A stretch of DNA of 64,000 nucleotides. Origin: Schistocephalus solidus. Its lineage: Eukaryota; Platyhelminthes; Cestoda; Diphyllobothriidea; Diphyllobothriidae. The position numbers were made by a program, and so were the translations under genes. Position 1 is the first letter of the stretch, and each line of letters starts with the position of its first letter. Positions 44,891 through 56,415 of this stretch are shown one piece after another. The stretch lies in NCBI GenBank assembly GCA_017591395.1, contig WEDG01007471.1, forward strand, positions 24,930-88,929. Direction: 5' to 3'. Below the pieces are notes generated by a model. That model made no database searches and was not told the DNA's origin. It saw nothing but the letters and a program-made list of their open reading frames with translations.

Positions 44891-46102
44891 CATGGAACCC
44901 TGGACCGAATGTCTCGGAAACCGATCATTGAACACAATTCCGTCACAATAAGCAATAATATCAACAAAATGCTGGATGACATTTGAAAAACAACGAAACA
45001 GTCGCCAAAAGTAAATCCTGTGCGAGACACAGCCAAACACTGATGAAATCTTCAGTTGGGCATATCGAGGCCGTTGTGCACCAAGTCTGGCTTGAGTGCA
45101 ATGATATTCCAAAGAATTGTATCTTCAGGTGGGCGCAGCACATGGCCGAACCGTCCTAGTCAAGTAGCGATTGGTTGTGCTTCTGAGTGACTAGTTGCCG
45201 CCTCGTCGGAGAATAGAACGAGGAGACGAAGGCTGAGAATTTCAGGCATAAGATCAGTATCTTTAGGACCGCATAGGAGCACGGTGACAGAGGCCTCGTT
45301 CACTCGCAGCTTAGTCCTTCAATTGACCTCATGTCAATTCCAGAGAACTCAGCGGAGTCGGCTGAAAAACGCATCCATTTTTCGGATCTGATGGCCGACT
45401 TAAACTTCATTTTGTCTGTTTCGGAGAAAATCTGACCCCAAGTATGAGACGTTGCCCGATAGCCTTGGAGTTTCAGCTCTAATGTGACTGGAACAGATAT
45501 CATTGTAAAATTCGAAGCAGTTAACTGGCTTTTTTTGGAGAACTGATTTAGATGTCCACTTTGGCTGCCATGGCGCACCTTTGGAACATCGCATGCTTCA
45601 GCTGTACAAAAGACACCGCCAACGTCACAACGTTGTTAGTATGGTTAAAAGCAGCAGTACACGGGGCACAGCTTGCTATAACAGCGGAGTTGTGTGCTAG
45701 TACATGCTCAGGGACCTTACCTAAATAGCATAAAATTGAACAGAGTGCCTGCCGTGCCTGCGAGTGACCGTAACACAACACATTGGCTTTATTTTATTGC
45801 TGATATAGCAACCGCATATTGGCTTAATTAATGTGCACTCGATGTCCTCTGACAGAATGACTCCAGTAGTCGTTGGCACAATCCCTGAAGTTGGCATAAA
45901 TAAGGCACCGAGCTGGTCCACTGCACTCGGCCAAGAATGTAGCCTACCTGGATGTGGGCAGTTACAATTTGAGCAACCAATGACTAATCAACTTTTGCTT
46001 CAAGGTCACACATTGATACAGGCCTGACTATCGTCAGCATTTCGTTATAAAGGGCACTCTTCTCCAGACAACCTCATGGATTTCATAAAATAGGGCAGTT
46101 AC
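44891..46102. other. No gene recognised
   Basis: Minus-strand ORFs of 60-92 codons. One of the minus frames near 45110-45160 reads GRFGHVLRPPED, reminiscent of the GHVLR block near the C-terminus of some LINE proteins, but the flanks do not support it. Presumed intron of the minus-strand gene model. Confidence 0.35.
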
Positions 46103-46576
46103 TGTATATCCAAAGCTGGGACTTTAAGCAGTAAAAATCCAGATGAGGAGGAGCTTACACCCGAAGGAGTAATGAAGCTTTTCGTTCGTCTGGCTGCTGT
46201 TGAAGAGGAAACAGGACAGCGATTCAGCTCCGGCGTCCTCTTCAAAGGGGTCAAAGTGGAACTGTTTTGCGCATAACTGCTGCAGTTGACCGACTCACCA
46301 GTAGGTACTACCGGTGCAAGCTCTATTAAAGGCTTCGCCGCCTGTCTACCACGTGCAGACGCAGAGGCGTGGGGGTCGAGTGGGGCATCGAGAAGGCAGT
46401 CCACAGCGTCCATGTCCTCCGTCAACTCTAGGCCCTGGTCTACCGGTGTTGTTTCCTGCATAGAAGCCACTGCAGAGATGGAGGGGGAGTAGGGGCGGGC
46501 GGGAGGGATGCCGTGCAGCTTAGAAGAACTCCCCAGCCGCTGCAACTCCCGAGTGTACTCCTCGTGAAGAAGCACA
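46103..46576 (-). CDS. Candidate internal exon of an unknown Ser-rich protein
   Basis: On the minus strand CTCCTTTTTAACCCTAG is a strong acceptor, followed by 1 nt plus 157 codons without a stop. The peptide starts VLLHEEYTRELQRLGSS (a coiled-coil-like helix), then a long Ser/Pro/Ala-rich part with an acidic patch (LELTEDMDAVDCLLDAPLD) and a basic SSSTAARRTKSF near the end. It either stops at TAA (46099-46101) or is spliced at ACA|GTAACT, which would join in phase to 36260. A 157-codon Ser-rich frame with an intact acceptor, unlike nearby repeats, argues for a real exon. No family is recognised. Confidence 0.4.
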
Positions 46577-46640
46577 CTAGGGTTAAAAAGGAGCAAACGA
46601 AATGCAAGCGCAATACCGCAGTCAGCCTTTAGATAAAATC

Positions 46641-47175
46641 GACAAGAACGCAATATGCGACCTCACCCAGGGAACGAACGATAGGTCAGTGTGTAATAAG
46701 CGACCGTATTGCACGCCAGCCTAACCCTAATTCTTTTTATTGTGTTTCTTAGGGTTAAAATATGTTGCCGAGTTAGTAGGGTCACACAATATTTTGTTGG
46801 CAGTAGGGGGCCCGAATTATTGTGCCAAATGGCAAGCGACAAATTCCAAGCGACACCGCTGTAGATTCAAAACGCATGAGTTTTACTGTGGCAATTAAAG
46901 GCCGTGCAGAGCTAGTCTCATTCTTGCTCCCGTCGAGGTTCCGTAGAAAAGTGGGTCAGGACAGATAGGAATGACATCGCACATGTTGTTCAGTGTAACG
47001 TTAAGCCACCGGCTCTCGCAAGCCGCACACATCGGGGCAACAAACTTTGAGCCAACCTACTAACCCGGCAACGAGGGCTAACCCTAACGGACACAATGTA
47101 AAGGGTTAGGTTGGCGCTCTCCTTTCATTCCTTTAGCCCCACTCGTAAAACCCCCATTACAGTAGATTGTCTTAC
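46641..47175. mobile_element. TIR element family, partial copy
   Basis: The left end ACAAGAACGCAATATGCGAC and CCCAGGGAACGAACGATAGG matches the terminus at 39714. Inside, GTTGCCGAGTTAGTAGGGTC (about 46770) is inverted as GCCAACCTACTAACCCGGCA (about 47050), confirming the foldback interior. The right terminus is missing here; a matching right end lies at 48981-49024 beyond the mariner-like insertion. Confidence 0.65.
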
Positions 47176-47284
47176 TCAGGAAATGTCATGCCCGAAATTT
47201 AAGGCGGTAGTATGGCACACATTTGAGGTTGTTAATTTTGTTTGTTGTACTGATCTAAGGCACAAAAAGCTATTTACTAAAAAA

Positions 47285-47350
47285 GAGTTCAGTTCAGTTC
47301 TCTTTATTGAAGGCAAAACTGGGCGAAACGGGGCAAAATCCAACGTTTCT
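47285..47350 (-). mobile_element. LINE 3' tail remnant
   Basis: On the minus strand CAATAAAGAGAACTGAACTG is the same AATAAA plus (CTGAA)n signature as the LINE 3' end at 3562. Only the last 60 bp or so are recognisable. Confidence 0.45.
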
Positions 47351-47686
47351 TGATTTCCAGGGGTGTTCCTACGTTATTGCACTTTCTGCATCAAACCTTC
47401 TTGTTTGTGTGCGTTGTACTATAAAGGAATATTAATATAAGCTAGAAAAATTTAAAACATATCCATTGAGGGAACGGAAAATTTGAGTTCACGATCACGA
47501 AAATCAGGTAAATGCAGATATGAGAAATCGCGTTGTTTTCGGGTAAACAAGGACGGATTTAGTTTTAAAAATTCAGTTTTGCAAAGTGCTGACGATTTGT
47601 GCCAGAAAATGCAATAATAAAGTTGTGTGAGTGTATTTTGCTTTATCACACCGATAATTGGAACTGTAAACAAGCATGTATAAGAA

Positions 47687-48690
47687 ATGCCGCGAAATGC
47701 CGGCATTTTTTCGCTGGCACGCCGTACGAGAAAGATGTCCAAACAATATCTATCTGCAGTTGACTATGAACGAATACGGAAACTTGCAACAGAAAGAGTA
47801 CCGCGTGAGTCGTTAGCTAGTATTTTCGATATCAGTAAGGTCACTCTGTGGCGCAGTTTTAATGATCGAACAGTGCCTAGAAGAAAGCAGAGCGGACCAA
47901 AACGGTCCACAAGTAAGCAGGACGATGATTTTATTCGTTGTACACTAAAAAGTATAATTACACGCCCATTGAGACCATTCACAGGGAACATCGGCCGATG
48001 TTCTCTATTTGCTAAGAAGTACATTGATTACAAGCCCTCATTCTGGAAGAGCACTTACTTCTGCGATGAGGTCTTATATTTGGATAAGTCGGCAAAGTCG
48101 ACCAAGATGGTCATATGCGGGAAAAACTTCACCCGAGAACACACTATCAACAGAATCTTTCAAGAACTGCCGACGTCTGATGGTTTAGATGGCCATCAAA
48201 TTTGGTGAACGTCCTATCTGGCGGTCGACAACGGAGATTATTAATAGCAAGGTGTTCCTTAACATTATAAACGATGCCTTCAGCTTTAACGCCATAATTC
48301 GACGCAGAATGGACACAATAATTTGCAGGATAATGCCCCAGTTTATCGCTCTAAAGAAGTATGAATTTGATAACGTGTAAAACGATAACCTAACTTTTAA
48401 GACATTAGCCAGCCTCTTCGCGTGTGGCCTGCAATCTATTTTTATTCCTGCGAACAGTCAGGACTTGAATCCAATCGAAAACCTTTTAAAAATTATTAAA
48501 AGAAACTGATATAAGGCAAAGAAAGGTCTTTCCATGGAAGAAAAACTTGATATTTGCTGCATACTCACATTGAACAAACTACTATAGAAAACCTGGCTAC
48601 CTCCATGTCAGACAGCCTTTGTGGTGTCATAAATGCAAGAGGACAGTTGACAAAGTACTGGTCTTGTACATTTGTTTCAATTATATATTA
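47687..48690 (+). pseudogene. Tc1/mariner-type transposase
   Basis: The open part (47687-48208) starts with a helix-turn-helix region (LSAVDYERIRKLATERVPRE, IFDISKVTLWRSFND), then a basic linker and a catalytic-core start with CDEVLYLDKSAKSTK and LDGHQIW. After frameshifts the core continues as NLQDNAPVYRSKEV (the QDNAPxH box with the second catalytic Asp), QDLNPIENLLKIIKRN (the PDLNPIE box with the third acidic residue) and LCGVINARGQLTKY (the usual C-terminus). About 148 nt separate the second and third acidic residues, more than the 105 of a DD34E enzyme, so an insertion or another subgroup is possible. No terminal inverted repeats were found. Confidence 0.78.
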
Positions 48691-48954
48691 TTTTCTCATG
48701 TTTATGCACCCCTACCTCCTTATGAGCACTTATATTTAGCATTATTCGGTTGATTTGTAATATAGCTCTCATCTTAAATTCAGGTTTTTAGTGAAAATTA
48801 TTAATTTTAATATTAGTAAATACTAATTAACAAAACGATCAATACCTTTTTTTAAGAACGGTCGTTCCTTTACTGGTTTAAAATTTTGGGCGACGCAGCA
48901 TGGACTGATTTCTTGCGAAAACCATGATATTTCATGAGTAAGCAATCTACTTTA

Positions 48955-49024
48955 CCACCGGTCCCGTATTACTAGCTTACCTATCCTTTACGCCCTGAGT
49001 GGGGTCGCATATTGCGTTCTTGCC
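48955..49024. mobile_element. TIR element family, right terminus
   Basis: CTATCCTTTACGCCCTGAGT through GCATATTGCGTTCTTGCC matches the right terminus at 40288-40333. Together with 46641 it could bound one 2.4-kb element into which the mariner-like element inserted, but the bases outside the two ends do not form a duplication. Confidence 0.65.
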
Positions 49025-51669
49025 ATTAGATCCATTTCCTTTCAACTAAGCGGGCAGTTTATGGTGATCCAGCATAAATAGCACACGAAAACCCCATTAC
49101 CTGGCTATGTCTAATACTGTGACTGGAACAGTGAGCAAAAAACATACTGCATTCTTGCAAGAAAGGTGACGATAAGCCATTCATTATTAATTAACGATCC
49201 TGGTTATTACCGACACTGGTTATTACCTATATCACCACCTAGTAAGACGTCGGTGTCCCCATTTCTTGCACAACGGCTTTCAGTAGTTAAGGTTTGTCGG
49301 TAGGCGACAAAATAGTGGAGGGAATTCGTCCTACAATAAGACTAGGTTGGCCGGCGTCGTTTCCATGTGGCCGAAATTTGCCTATTGCATTTGTGCAGTG
49401 TGTAGTTGAGGCATAAAATATTAAACGATAACGATCATTATAAAAGATCTCAAATATCAAAGCCTAATAAAACGGGGTCAGGGATGACAAGCATGGAATA
49501 AAAACTCAAGATAATTCATCCGAAATTTGTGGAGTTGCTTCCATCAAGAAGATCTTCAACCACCAATTTTGACATCAAAGTTTATTTCCTATAGCCCTCA
49601 CAAAACAAAAGCAGACGTATAAACGCGGTTCGTAGACAGGCCAGAGAAACCAGCGGATATCAGACTAGGTTCACCTACCTTACTGGGTGAGAACCGCCCC
49701 TGCTCGCCAAGAGTTGGGATTTTTGTTTAAATCGACGAATAGTGAAAGACATAGTTCAGTTCAATATATTTAAGAGCAATAGGCATTGCCGTTGAAGACC
49801 CTATTGCCAACATTTCTCCCTCTTTTTAGGCCTACTATGCTCCAACGAGATGACAAGGTCAATACAACTAGAGATGGGCGTGGACGCATTGGCTTAAGAG
49901 ACTCTTTGTTGAGAAGATTTTTCGCTTGCTATGGTTCCTTCGGACTTTGGAGTGTCACATTTAAAAGCTCATTCGATTTCTGCATCATTCGCTCGATTTG
50001 GGTGTAAAAATCTTTATGTTAGGACTGGATGCCTACACTTTCTGCTCAGGTTATTTAATTCAATGGGGCCAAAAATAGCTTTGCTGATCCTTACCTCTTT
50101 ATAAGCCTAACCGCATATAAGTGTCAGATAATCGCCTAAGAGTACCTTCTTAAAAACGGGGATATAAATTTTAGGAAATATACTGTAACCAGTTCTGGCG
50201 TACGGGTCGTACACATAAGAGCCTTTTCTGTACTTCCAACAGTAATACAGGTGGCCTTGCGTTACATTACAGGGAGGGTATCTACTCCTGTTCTTATCAT
50301 AGTATAATGCCTTACCATGAACATAACGTTAAGCCAAACCCCAACCTCAATATATCTGAAATTTAGAGTTAAGCTGCTTGTATTACGGAGTGGTTCTTGT
50401 TCTTGTGTCTTTCTCCCTGAATAAGTGTGAAATTTCCAGGATAAATGAACAGTAAAAACGATTTACATTTTAAAGATATTAAGAGTAGTTTGTAAAGTCA
50501 AAAGCACACAAAGATAATCGACCAAATGGCACTTACAACTTCTGCTGTAGCTGATCGAATGAAATACGGAGGACGTGATTTTCATGAGATGCCCTTGACA
50601 GGTCGGCTTTAACACTGGAAATTTGTCTGTAGGATTCGGTCAGAGCAGCCTGAAGTTTGTTCTAAAGGAAGAATGGGGGATGCAGAGCGGGAGCGAAAAC
50701 AGTACAATTTAACCCTCCAAAGTGGTCTGCAAAAGCGCGGTTGACTTAGGTCAGTAAGTGCCAGATATTGGAATACTCCGGCCTTGGCTTGGACTTTATC
50801 GGCAGAGTAGAGACAAAAAGTAACCTAAGAACATTGCGCATCGGAATCTCCAATTTCAATTGTGATCGTTAGAGGCCGAAAAATCAATATCCATTATACC
50901 AAATGACTCAAGTAATTTTAGTATTATAGTCAATATGATTCATGGTACTGGTCCCTTAGAACAGTCTTTGACTACGGGTTTCCTAAAAGTCTGGATTCTT
51001 CCCTTAACGGTTTTGTTCATGTATATTCTCGGGTGTCCCACGACTAACACCCATTCTTCTCACAAGTTTCCATAGTTCCGTACCTTATATTTGATCATAA
51101 CTATTAATACGTCTACTTCACCAGCTAGCGGTGAATGATTTGGTACGACTGCTGCTCTCTGTGGTCCTGTGGAGCATTTTTATTAGATAGTGCTGCATTT
51201 TGCTCTGAAAATTTCATTGCTTGTGAGCTAGTTACGTGGATAAGAGATTAAGCTTACTGATGTCAGCTTGGGTCGATCGGCGAACATCAAATTATTGGTA
51301 AGTATCAAAGCTATTGCTTCCATTCCCCCATCCACCTAACTTGGTTGTTCTCAGCAGTCAGGCCATCCCTACTGATCAGATATCACCGGTGTGATCTGCG
51401 CCTTCCCGGCGAGCTCTCTTAGTTCCACACTGGTCATAGGCCTATACAGACTACTTGACCAGACTTCCCGTTAGCGGGCTACCTCCCTGACGCTCCCCTC
51501 CCTGCCTTGTCTCTGCGAATTTCCACATGGACCAACCACCTGCCCAAGTATACGGACAGGTGACCCTAACACGGAGGGGGGAGGGAAATTAGCGGCAATA
51601 CGCACAATCTGTTTCTATTCGTAAACATTATGTCCGAAAAGGCGGTCAGCTAGACCAGGCTAAACTGTG
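49025..51669. other. No gene recognised
   Basis: Only one ORF above 70 codons. Bases 49752-49800 on the minus strand carry TTAAATATATTGAACTGAAC, another LINE-tail-like signature with GGCAATGCCTATTGC before it, but no coding block follows. Otherwise nothing is seen. Confidence 0.4.
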
Positions 51670-52192
51670 TATACGGAGTATTAGGGGTGTATGGGGTATT
51701 AGTTAGGGGTTGCACCACACAGGTAGTATTTCGACGCTCCATTTTTCTCGTACAGGTGGTGAATGCTCCAGTGGCCGCCTCTAACTGGTACCCAACTCTT
51801 ACCTGCGGCTCCTCGAAGTTAAGTTCTTCCCAGTAGACTCACTCCTGGCAACCGTCACCACTGGCGGGCTAAACCAGGTGAGGGTCTCCGGTGCTGTGTT
51901 TGTCTCCACACCCTGTATGTCTGACTCCCGAACATCCCACCTTCCCCCCCCCCCTCTCACAAAGTCCTACGGTGGGCAGCCAAGCAGCCCCATCCAAGCA
52001 GCCCTATTTAGGGACAGCTTTGCTTACCTCCTCGAGGAGGGAGAGGCTAGAAAAGGTACCCTAAACAAATGCTGGGTCTCATGTCTTCTGCAGCCGGCCG
52101 CGGCTCGCAGAATACATGGTCGCAAAACTCAAACAAACAACAATACCCCCGTTCCAATCCCCCGCGCCATACCCTCCGGGCTGCTCGGCTGA

Positions 52193-52595
52193 GTCCGCTC
52201 ACACACAAGTTAATTATCCTTGGTGAATTCAATGGCCACGTCGGGACGGACCACACTGCCTGACAGGGAGAGATGGGACCCCACGGTCTTGGTAGCTGTA
52301 ACGATAACGGCCTCCTTCTTCTGCAAACGTGTGCGGAACACTGCCTTCAACTAAACAACACCTACTTCCGCCTTCCGACGCGGGAGAAGGCCACGTGGAT
52401 GCACCCTCGATCGCGGCACTGGTAGCTGCTGCACTATGTCCTCGTCTGGAGGCGAGATTAACAACACGTGCTGGTAACCAAGGCGATCCCCTATGCCGAT
52501 GGTTGGACGGATCACTGCCTCATCATCTCCAAGATGAGGCTCCAACTTCAACCCAACCGAGGGCCCCAATCTACCCACAGGCAAGTTAAATACTC
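52193..52595 (+). pseudogene. RTE LINE endonuclease, C-terminal half
   Basis: KLIILGEFNGHVGTDHTA corresponds to the LGDFNARVG box, [10 protein letters not shown] to the substrate-binding block, and DGWTDHCLIISKMRLQLQ to the SDH active-site box (DH kept). The N-terminal half with the Asn and Glu active-site motifs is not recognisable between 52080 and 52190, where the sequence jumps from 5' UTR-like to mid-domain, suggesting an internal deletion. Confidence 0.75.
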
Positions 52596-52597
52596 TT

Positions 52598-54177
52598 TTG
52601 TTAATTTTGCCGGCTCACTGTTCTGATTTCAGCAACCAAATAACCGAGAAACTGGAGGACCTGCATGCTCCAGCTGATAATGCTACCGTGGAGACACGAT
52701 GGTGTCAACTGCAAAATGTCATCCAGTCCACCGCCCTCGAAGTCCTCGGACGCGCACACCATCAACACCAGGACTGCTTTGACGACAATGACGCCGACAT
52801 CAGCAACTTACTCAGTGAGACGAATGGACTATACAAAGCCTACATGGACCTTCGGACTGACACCACCAAAGCAGCCTTCTTCAGATGCCACCGCCTTCTA
52901 CAGTAACGGCTGCGGGATATGCAGGATGCCTAGATGATCGGAAAGGCTAAGCAAATTCAGGGGTATGCGGACTGCAATGAAATGAAAAAAACGTTTTCAA
53001 AGCCATCAAGGCCATTTACGGCCCCATGTATATAGGGGACCGCACCGCTGCTCAGCTCTGACGGCACAACACTGCTGACAGAGAAATCGACAATTCTGAA
53101 GCGCTGGGCCGAGCACTTCAGAAGTGTCCTTAATTGCTCATCAGCCATCTCCGATGCTGCCATTGACCGACTCCCGCAAGTCGATACGAACAATGACCTG
53201 GATCTGCCGCCTTCCCTACCAGAAACCATCCGGGCCGTTCATCAGATTTCCAGCGGTGCAGCTCCAAGATCCGACGCAATCCCACCGGAAGTCTACAAGC
53301 ACGGAGGGCCCCGGCTGATGGCAGAACTCACAACACTCTTCCAAAAGATGTGGCGCCAAGGACAAGTTCCTCAAGATTTCAAAGACGCGACCATCATCCA
53401 TCTCTACCAGCGGAAGGGGAACTGGAAACTCTGTGATAATCACAGAAGCATCTCGTTGCTCAACATAGCCGGGAAGATCTTCGCTCTTATCCTTCTCAAT
53501 CGTCTGAACGATTACCTAGAGCAGAGACTGCTCCCGGAAAGCCAATATAGCTTCCGCCAACACCGCAGAACAACCGAGATTATCTTTGCCACCCGGACAG
53601 CTACAAGAGAAGTGCCAGGAGAGGCTAAAACACCTTAACACTACCTTCGTGGATCTGACGAAAGACTTCGGCTGTCCTGAGCGGTTCACGCATATGGTGC
53701 GCAAGCTTTAGGACGGGATGACGGCGCGCGTCAATAATAACGCGACGGTATCCGAAGCATTCGCAGTGACCAACTAAGTGAAGCAGGGCTGCGTACTGGC
53801 CCAGCACCCTGTTAATTCTCATGTTCTCAGCTATGCTGATGGACGCCTATCGTGATGAGCACCCCGGAGATCAGCATCGCTTATAGAACTGACGGAATCT
53901 TCTCAACAGTCGGCATATGCAGGCCAAAACGCGCGTGTCTACGACTTTGGTCCATGACTTGCTCTTCGCGGACGACTGCGCCTTTAACACCGTGACGGAG
54001 GAGGACATGCAAAGGAGCATGGACCTTTTCGTCGCAGGCTGCGCAAATTTTGGAATAAAAATAAGTACAACCAAAACGGTTTTGATGCACCAGCCGCCAC
54101 CCAGCGCGGAAAACAATGTTCCCCGAATTAATGCCAACGGTGTTCAACTCAAAATATGGGAACCTTCGCTTATCTAG
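52598..54177 (+). pseudogene. RTE LINE reverse transcriptase
   Basis: Order: RWCQLQNVIQSTALEVLGRA (linker), LLTEKSTILKRWAEHFRSVL, VYKHGGPRLMAELTTLFQKM, VPQDFKDATIIHLYQRKGNW, NHRSISLLNIAGKIFALILL, LLPESQYSFR, then in the next frame TFVDLTKDFGCPERFTHMVR (catalytic Asp kept), VSEAFAVTN and VKQGCVLA, and VHDLLFADDCAFNTVTEEDM with the FADD box. Compared with the family, about 25 residues are missing after FVDLTK, and stops interrupt 53710-53900. The enzyme is inactive. Confidence 0.85.
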
Positions 54178-54730
54178 CGTGCACGCTGCCACGCAACACG
54201 AGAATCCATGACCAGGTTGCCCAACGGATCTCCAAAGCCAGTCAGGCCTTCGGCCGACTGCAGGCCTCCGTATGGAATCGCCACGGTATTCACCTGAACA
54301 CCAATCTGAATACGTACAAGGCCACCGTCTTGATGACAATCAATTATGGAGCGGAGACCTATACTGTCTACTCGAACCAAGCCAGGAAGCTGAATCACTT
54401 CCATCTCAGCTGCCTCCGCAGAATACTGAAGTTGCGATGGCAAGACGGGATCCAGGGCATGGAAGTCCTGGAGCGGACCGGAATCCTCAGTATCCACACC
54501 AAGCTGAGGAAAGTGCAACTGTCATGGAGCGGCCACCTGGTGAGAATGGACGACAAGAGACTACCCAAACGACTTTTCTAAGGAGATGATGCTACGGGTG
54601 CTCGCCGACATGGAGGTAAAAAATGACGTTACAACGACACTTCGAAAAAATCTCTGAACCAACTGCAAATCAACCCAGCGACCTGGGAGGACCTCGCCCA
54701 GGATAGACAGGCATTGAGAAGATCCATGAA
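54156..54730 (+). pseudogene. RTE LINE C-terminal domain
   Basis: An open frame of 141 codons with RISKASQAFGRLQASVWNRH, NYGAETYTVYSNQARKLNHF, HLSCLRRILKLRWQDGIQGM, VLERTGILSIHTKLRKVQLS and WSGHLVRMDDKRLPKRLF, the conserved region after the RT in RTE/BovB-like LINEs (GAETW, H.RCLR.IL...W...., GH..RM...RLPK). It is well preserved; the frame shifts after 54581. Confidence 0.82.
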
Positions 54731-54836
54731 GACTGGTTCAGCAATATATGAGACCAACCGGATCAGCACCGCAAACGCCAAAAGAGCGGCACAAAATTCA
54801 CCAGCGCAACAGACCAATGCCCAGGCCCTTCCAACA

Positions 54837-55605
54837 TGCCCGCGCTGTCAAAGCACCTTCCGCGCACGAATCAGCTTGGTCGGACATCTTCGGACGCAAC
54901 GCACCAACAATCCGACAATGCCACCTTCTACGTCAAATGCTGCTTAGTCTCATTCGGACTCCCCGACCCTCACTCCTCGCATCAATTCCATTAATCCGAC
55001 TATCAGAGAGACCACATCCCAATAGTCTTCACAATTAACCTCCAACAACGCGACCGTCACCACCACCAGCGATGACGACTCTCACCTAAACTGTCTTCAA
55101 TGCGACCGCACATTCACCTCACGCATCGGCCTGGTCAGTCACTTGCGAATCCAGCGTACAGAGACTGATGAACCAGTTCCTGGAGCACCAACACACAGCA
55201 GAGATCGTCGCTTCCACTGCCTCACTGTCCTCGCGCTATCACTCATCGAATGGGCCTATTCGGTGACATGCGCATACATGATAGCTGAATTCACCGCAAT
55301 GCCAACAACACCGATACCCCAAGCACACCCTCCACTCCTGCCATTCTTACCGCCACTGCCAACCCCACTACCAAGAATGACATCCCCCAGCCTATCCCGA
55401 TTTCTCCTGCCCACACTGCGCCCGCAACTTCAACTCACGCATCGAACTGGTCGGTCACCAGCGAATCTACGGCACGGAGGCTGGTTAACCAGTGCCTGGG
55501 GCTCCGACATACAGTCGCCGCGCCCGCCTCCACTGCCCTCATTGCTCCCGCACATTTACACACCGCATGCACCTATAAGAACAAATGCGCCTCCACGAAA
55601 ACCTG
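54837..55605 (+). pseudogene. Zinc-finger array at the end of the RTE LINE ORF
   Basis: Five C2H2-like units are readable: CPRCQSTFRARISLVGHLRT (about 54837), CLQCDRTFTSRIGLVSHLRI (about 55090), PHCPRAITHRMGLFGDMRIH (about 55218, after a lost base), CPHCARNFNSRIELVGHQRI (about 55410) and CPHCSRTFTHRMHL (about 55530, then a stop). Units two and four are followed by the same linker, PVPGAPT(H/Y)SR, so the pair finger-linker-finger is itself duplicated. Such fingers could bind target DNA or element RNA. The array is broken by frameshifts and two stops. Confidence 0.7.
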
Positions 55606-55710
55606 CGGTAATCAACCGGAGGCTAAGCCACACCAGCGAACGCTACCTACACCAATACGTAGACAACACCCTCATTATCATCACTTACCTGAGAATATCA
55701 CGCTTCGCTA

Positions 55711-55835
55711 GAAACCGTGGCTTAGAAGGTTGCCAATCTGAAGCTTACACCAGACCACACCGTCGGTCCAGTGTACGTGCTGTGTGTATCGAGTGGCTGA
55801 CCAGTGGACTGGGAGTCCGACGGCGATGGCCCCTC
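55711..55835 (+). repeat. Direct repeat, unit 1 (unit 2 at 56018-56140)
   Basis: AACCGTGGCTTAGAAGGTTG, CCAATCTGA and GAGTGGCTGACCAGTGGACT recur at 56018-56140 as AGCCGTGGCTTGGAAGGTTG, CCAAATGA and GAGTGGCTGACTGGCGGACT. The two 125-bp units lie about 307 bp apart in the same orientation. Open frames of 234 and 90 codons in this area are by-products. Confidence 0.7.
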
Positions 55836-56017
55836 CATATCCCCTGATTAAGTGAATCCTGATGTGTGCGTTATGGGGACCAGTCGTGCTACAGCACGCG
55901 AAGACGGGTACGCCGATCCGTCAGACAATGCGCCCACTCCCACATTAGACAAGTCACTGGCTCGGACGGCTCACTAAAGCAATCTGACGCGCTTGAAGCT
56001 ATCACAATGCGCTTAAA

Positions 56018-56200
56018 GCCGTGGCTTGGAAGGTTGCCAAATGACGGGATAACTCGGACCGCGTGGTCGGCCCAATGTGTGTTTTGTGCGGAGTGGCTGA
56101 CTGGCGGACTGAGTCAGGCTGCAATGGCTCCTTCTTAATGTGGGCTTTATGACACTCCCACTCCGTGGGATCCGAGCCAGGTGTGGTGGTACGCCCAGGG
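56018..56200 (+). repeat. Direct repeat, unit 2, with dispersed-repeat flank
   Basis: The second unit continues into AATGTGGGCTTTATGACACT and CCCACTCCGTGGGATCCGAG, which is the reverse complement of the repeat at 10205-10290. The unit duplicated here is therefore part of a larger dispersed family. Confidence 0.65.
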
Positions 56201-56204
56201 GCGG

Positions 56205-56415
56205 CTCCGGCCGCGCCAGCCACCTGCGTCCTCTCCCTTCTCCGATATTCTTGACGCTGTCATGGCACCGGGCTAAGGTGGGGGAGGAGTAGTGTGCGGT
56301 AGATGCAGCGACAGTCTACTATCACTTTAAACTAAATCACGCGCAAGTCACTGTCCCTGCACCACCCTTTCGTGGAGCATACGATGGACCTTGTCGTAAT
56401 CGACGGTCGAACTGT
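56205..56415 (-). repeat. 340-bp dispersed repeat, partial copy
   Basis: The minus strand has GAAAGGGTGGTGCAGGGACA, GTGACTTGCGCGTGATTTAG and TTTAAAGTGATAGTAGAC, then a GC-rich end GCAGGTGGCTGGCGCGGCCG. The same blocks occur at 60765-60960. Confidence 0.6.

Larger units (their letters stand above)
51670..55660 (+). mobile_element. RTE-type LINE with C-terminal zinc fingers
   Basis: The 5' part (51680-52025) matches the segment at 63742-64000, fixing the left end near 51670. It is followed by the C-terminal half of an endonuclease, a full reverse transcriptase, an RTE-style C-terminal domain and a series of C2H2 fingers. No polyA or tail repeat was identified, so the 3' end is approximate. Single-base indels and stops occur throughout. 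The layout resembles RTE-like LINEs that I recall as abundant in diphyllobothriid tapeworms. Confidence 0.85.

Noticed and set aside
44960..45180. Minus-strand LINE C-terminus (GRFGHVLRPPED)
   Set aside because: Only one short block fits. The neighbouring residues on either side do not match any LINE group I know.
46641..49024. One 2.4-kb autonomous transposon with mariner-type transposase and GGCAAGAACG termini
   Set aside because: Tc1/mariner elements make TA duplications and have short simple termini. The bracketing ends belong to the foldback family, and no matching duplication surrounds this pair, so nested insertion is more likely.
55143..55847. 234-codon ORF as an independent gene
   Set aside because: The frame mixes out-of-frame zinc-finger remnants of the RTE LINE with repeat DNA. 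The finger units are readable only by changing frame.
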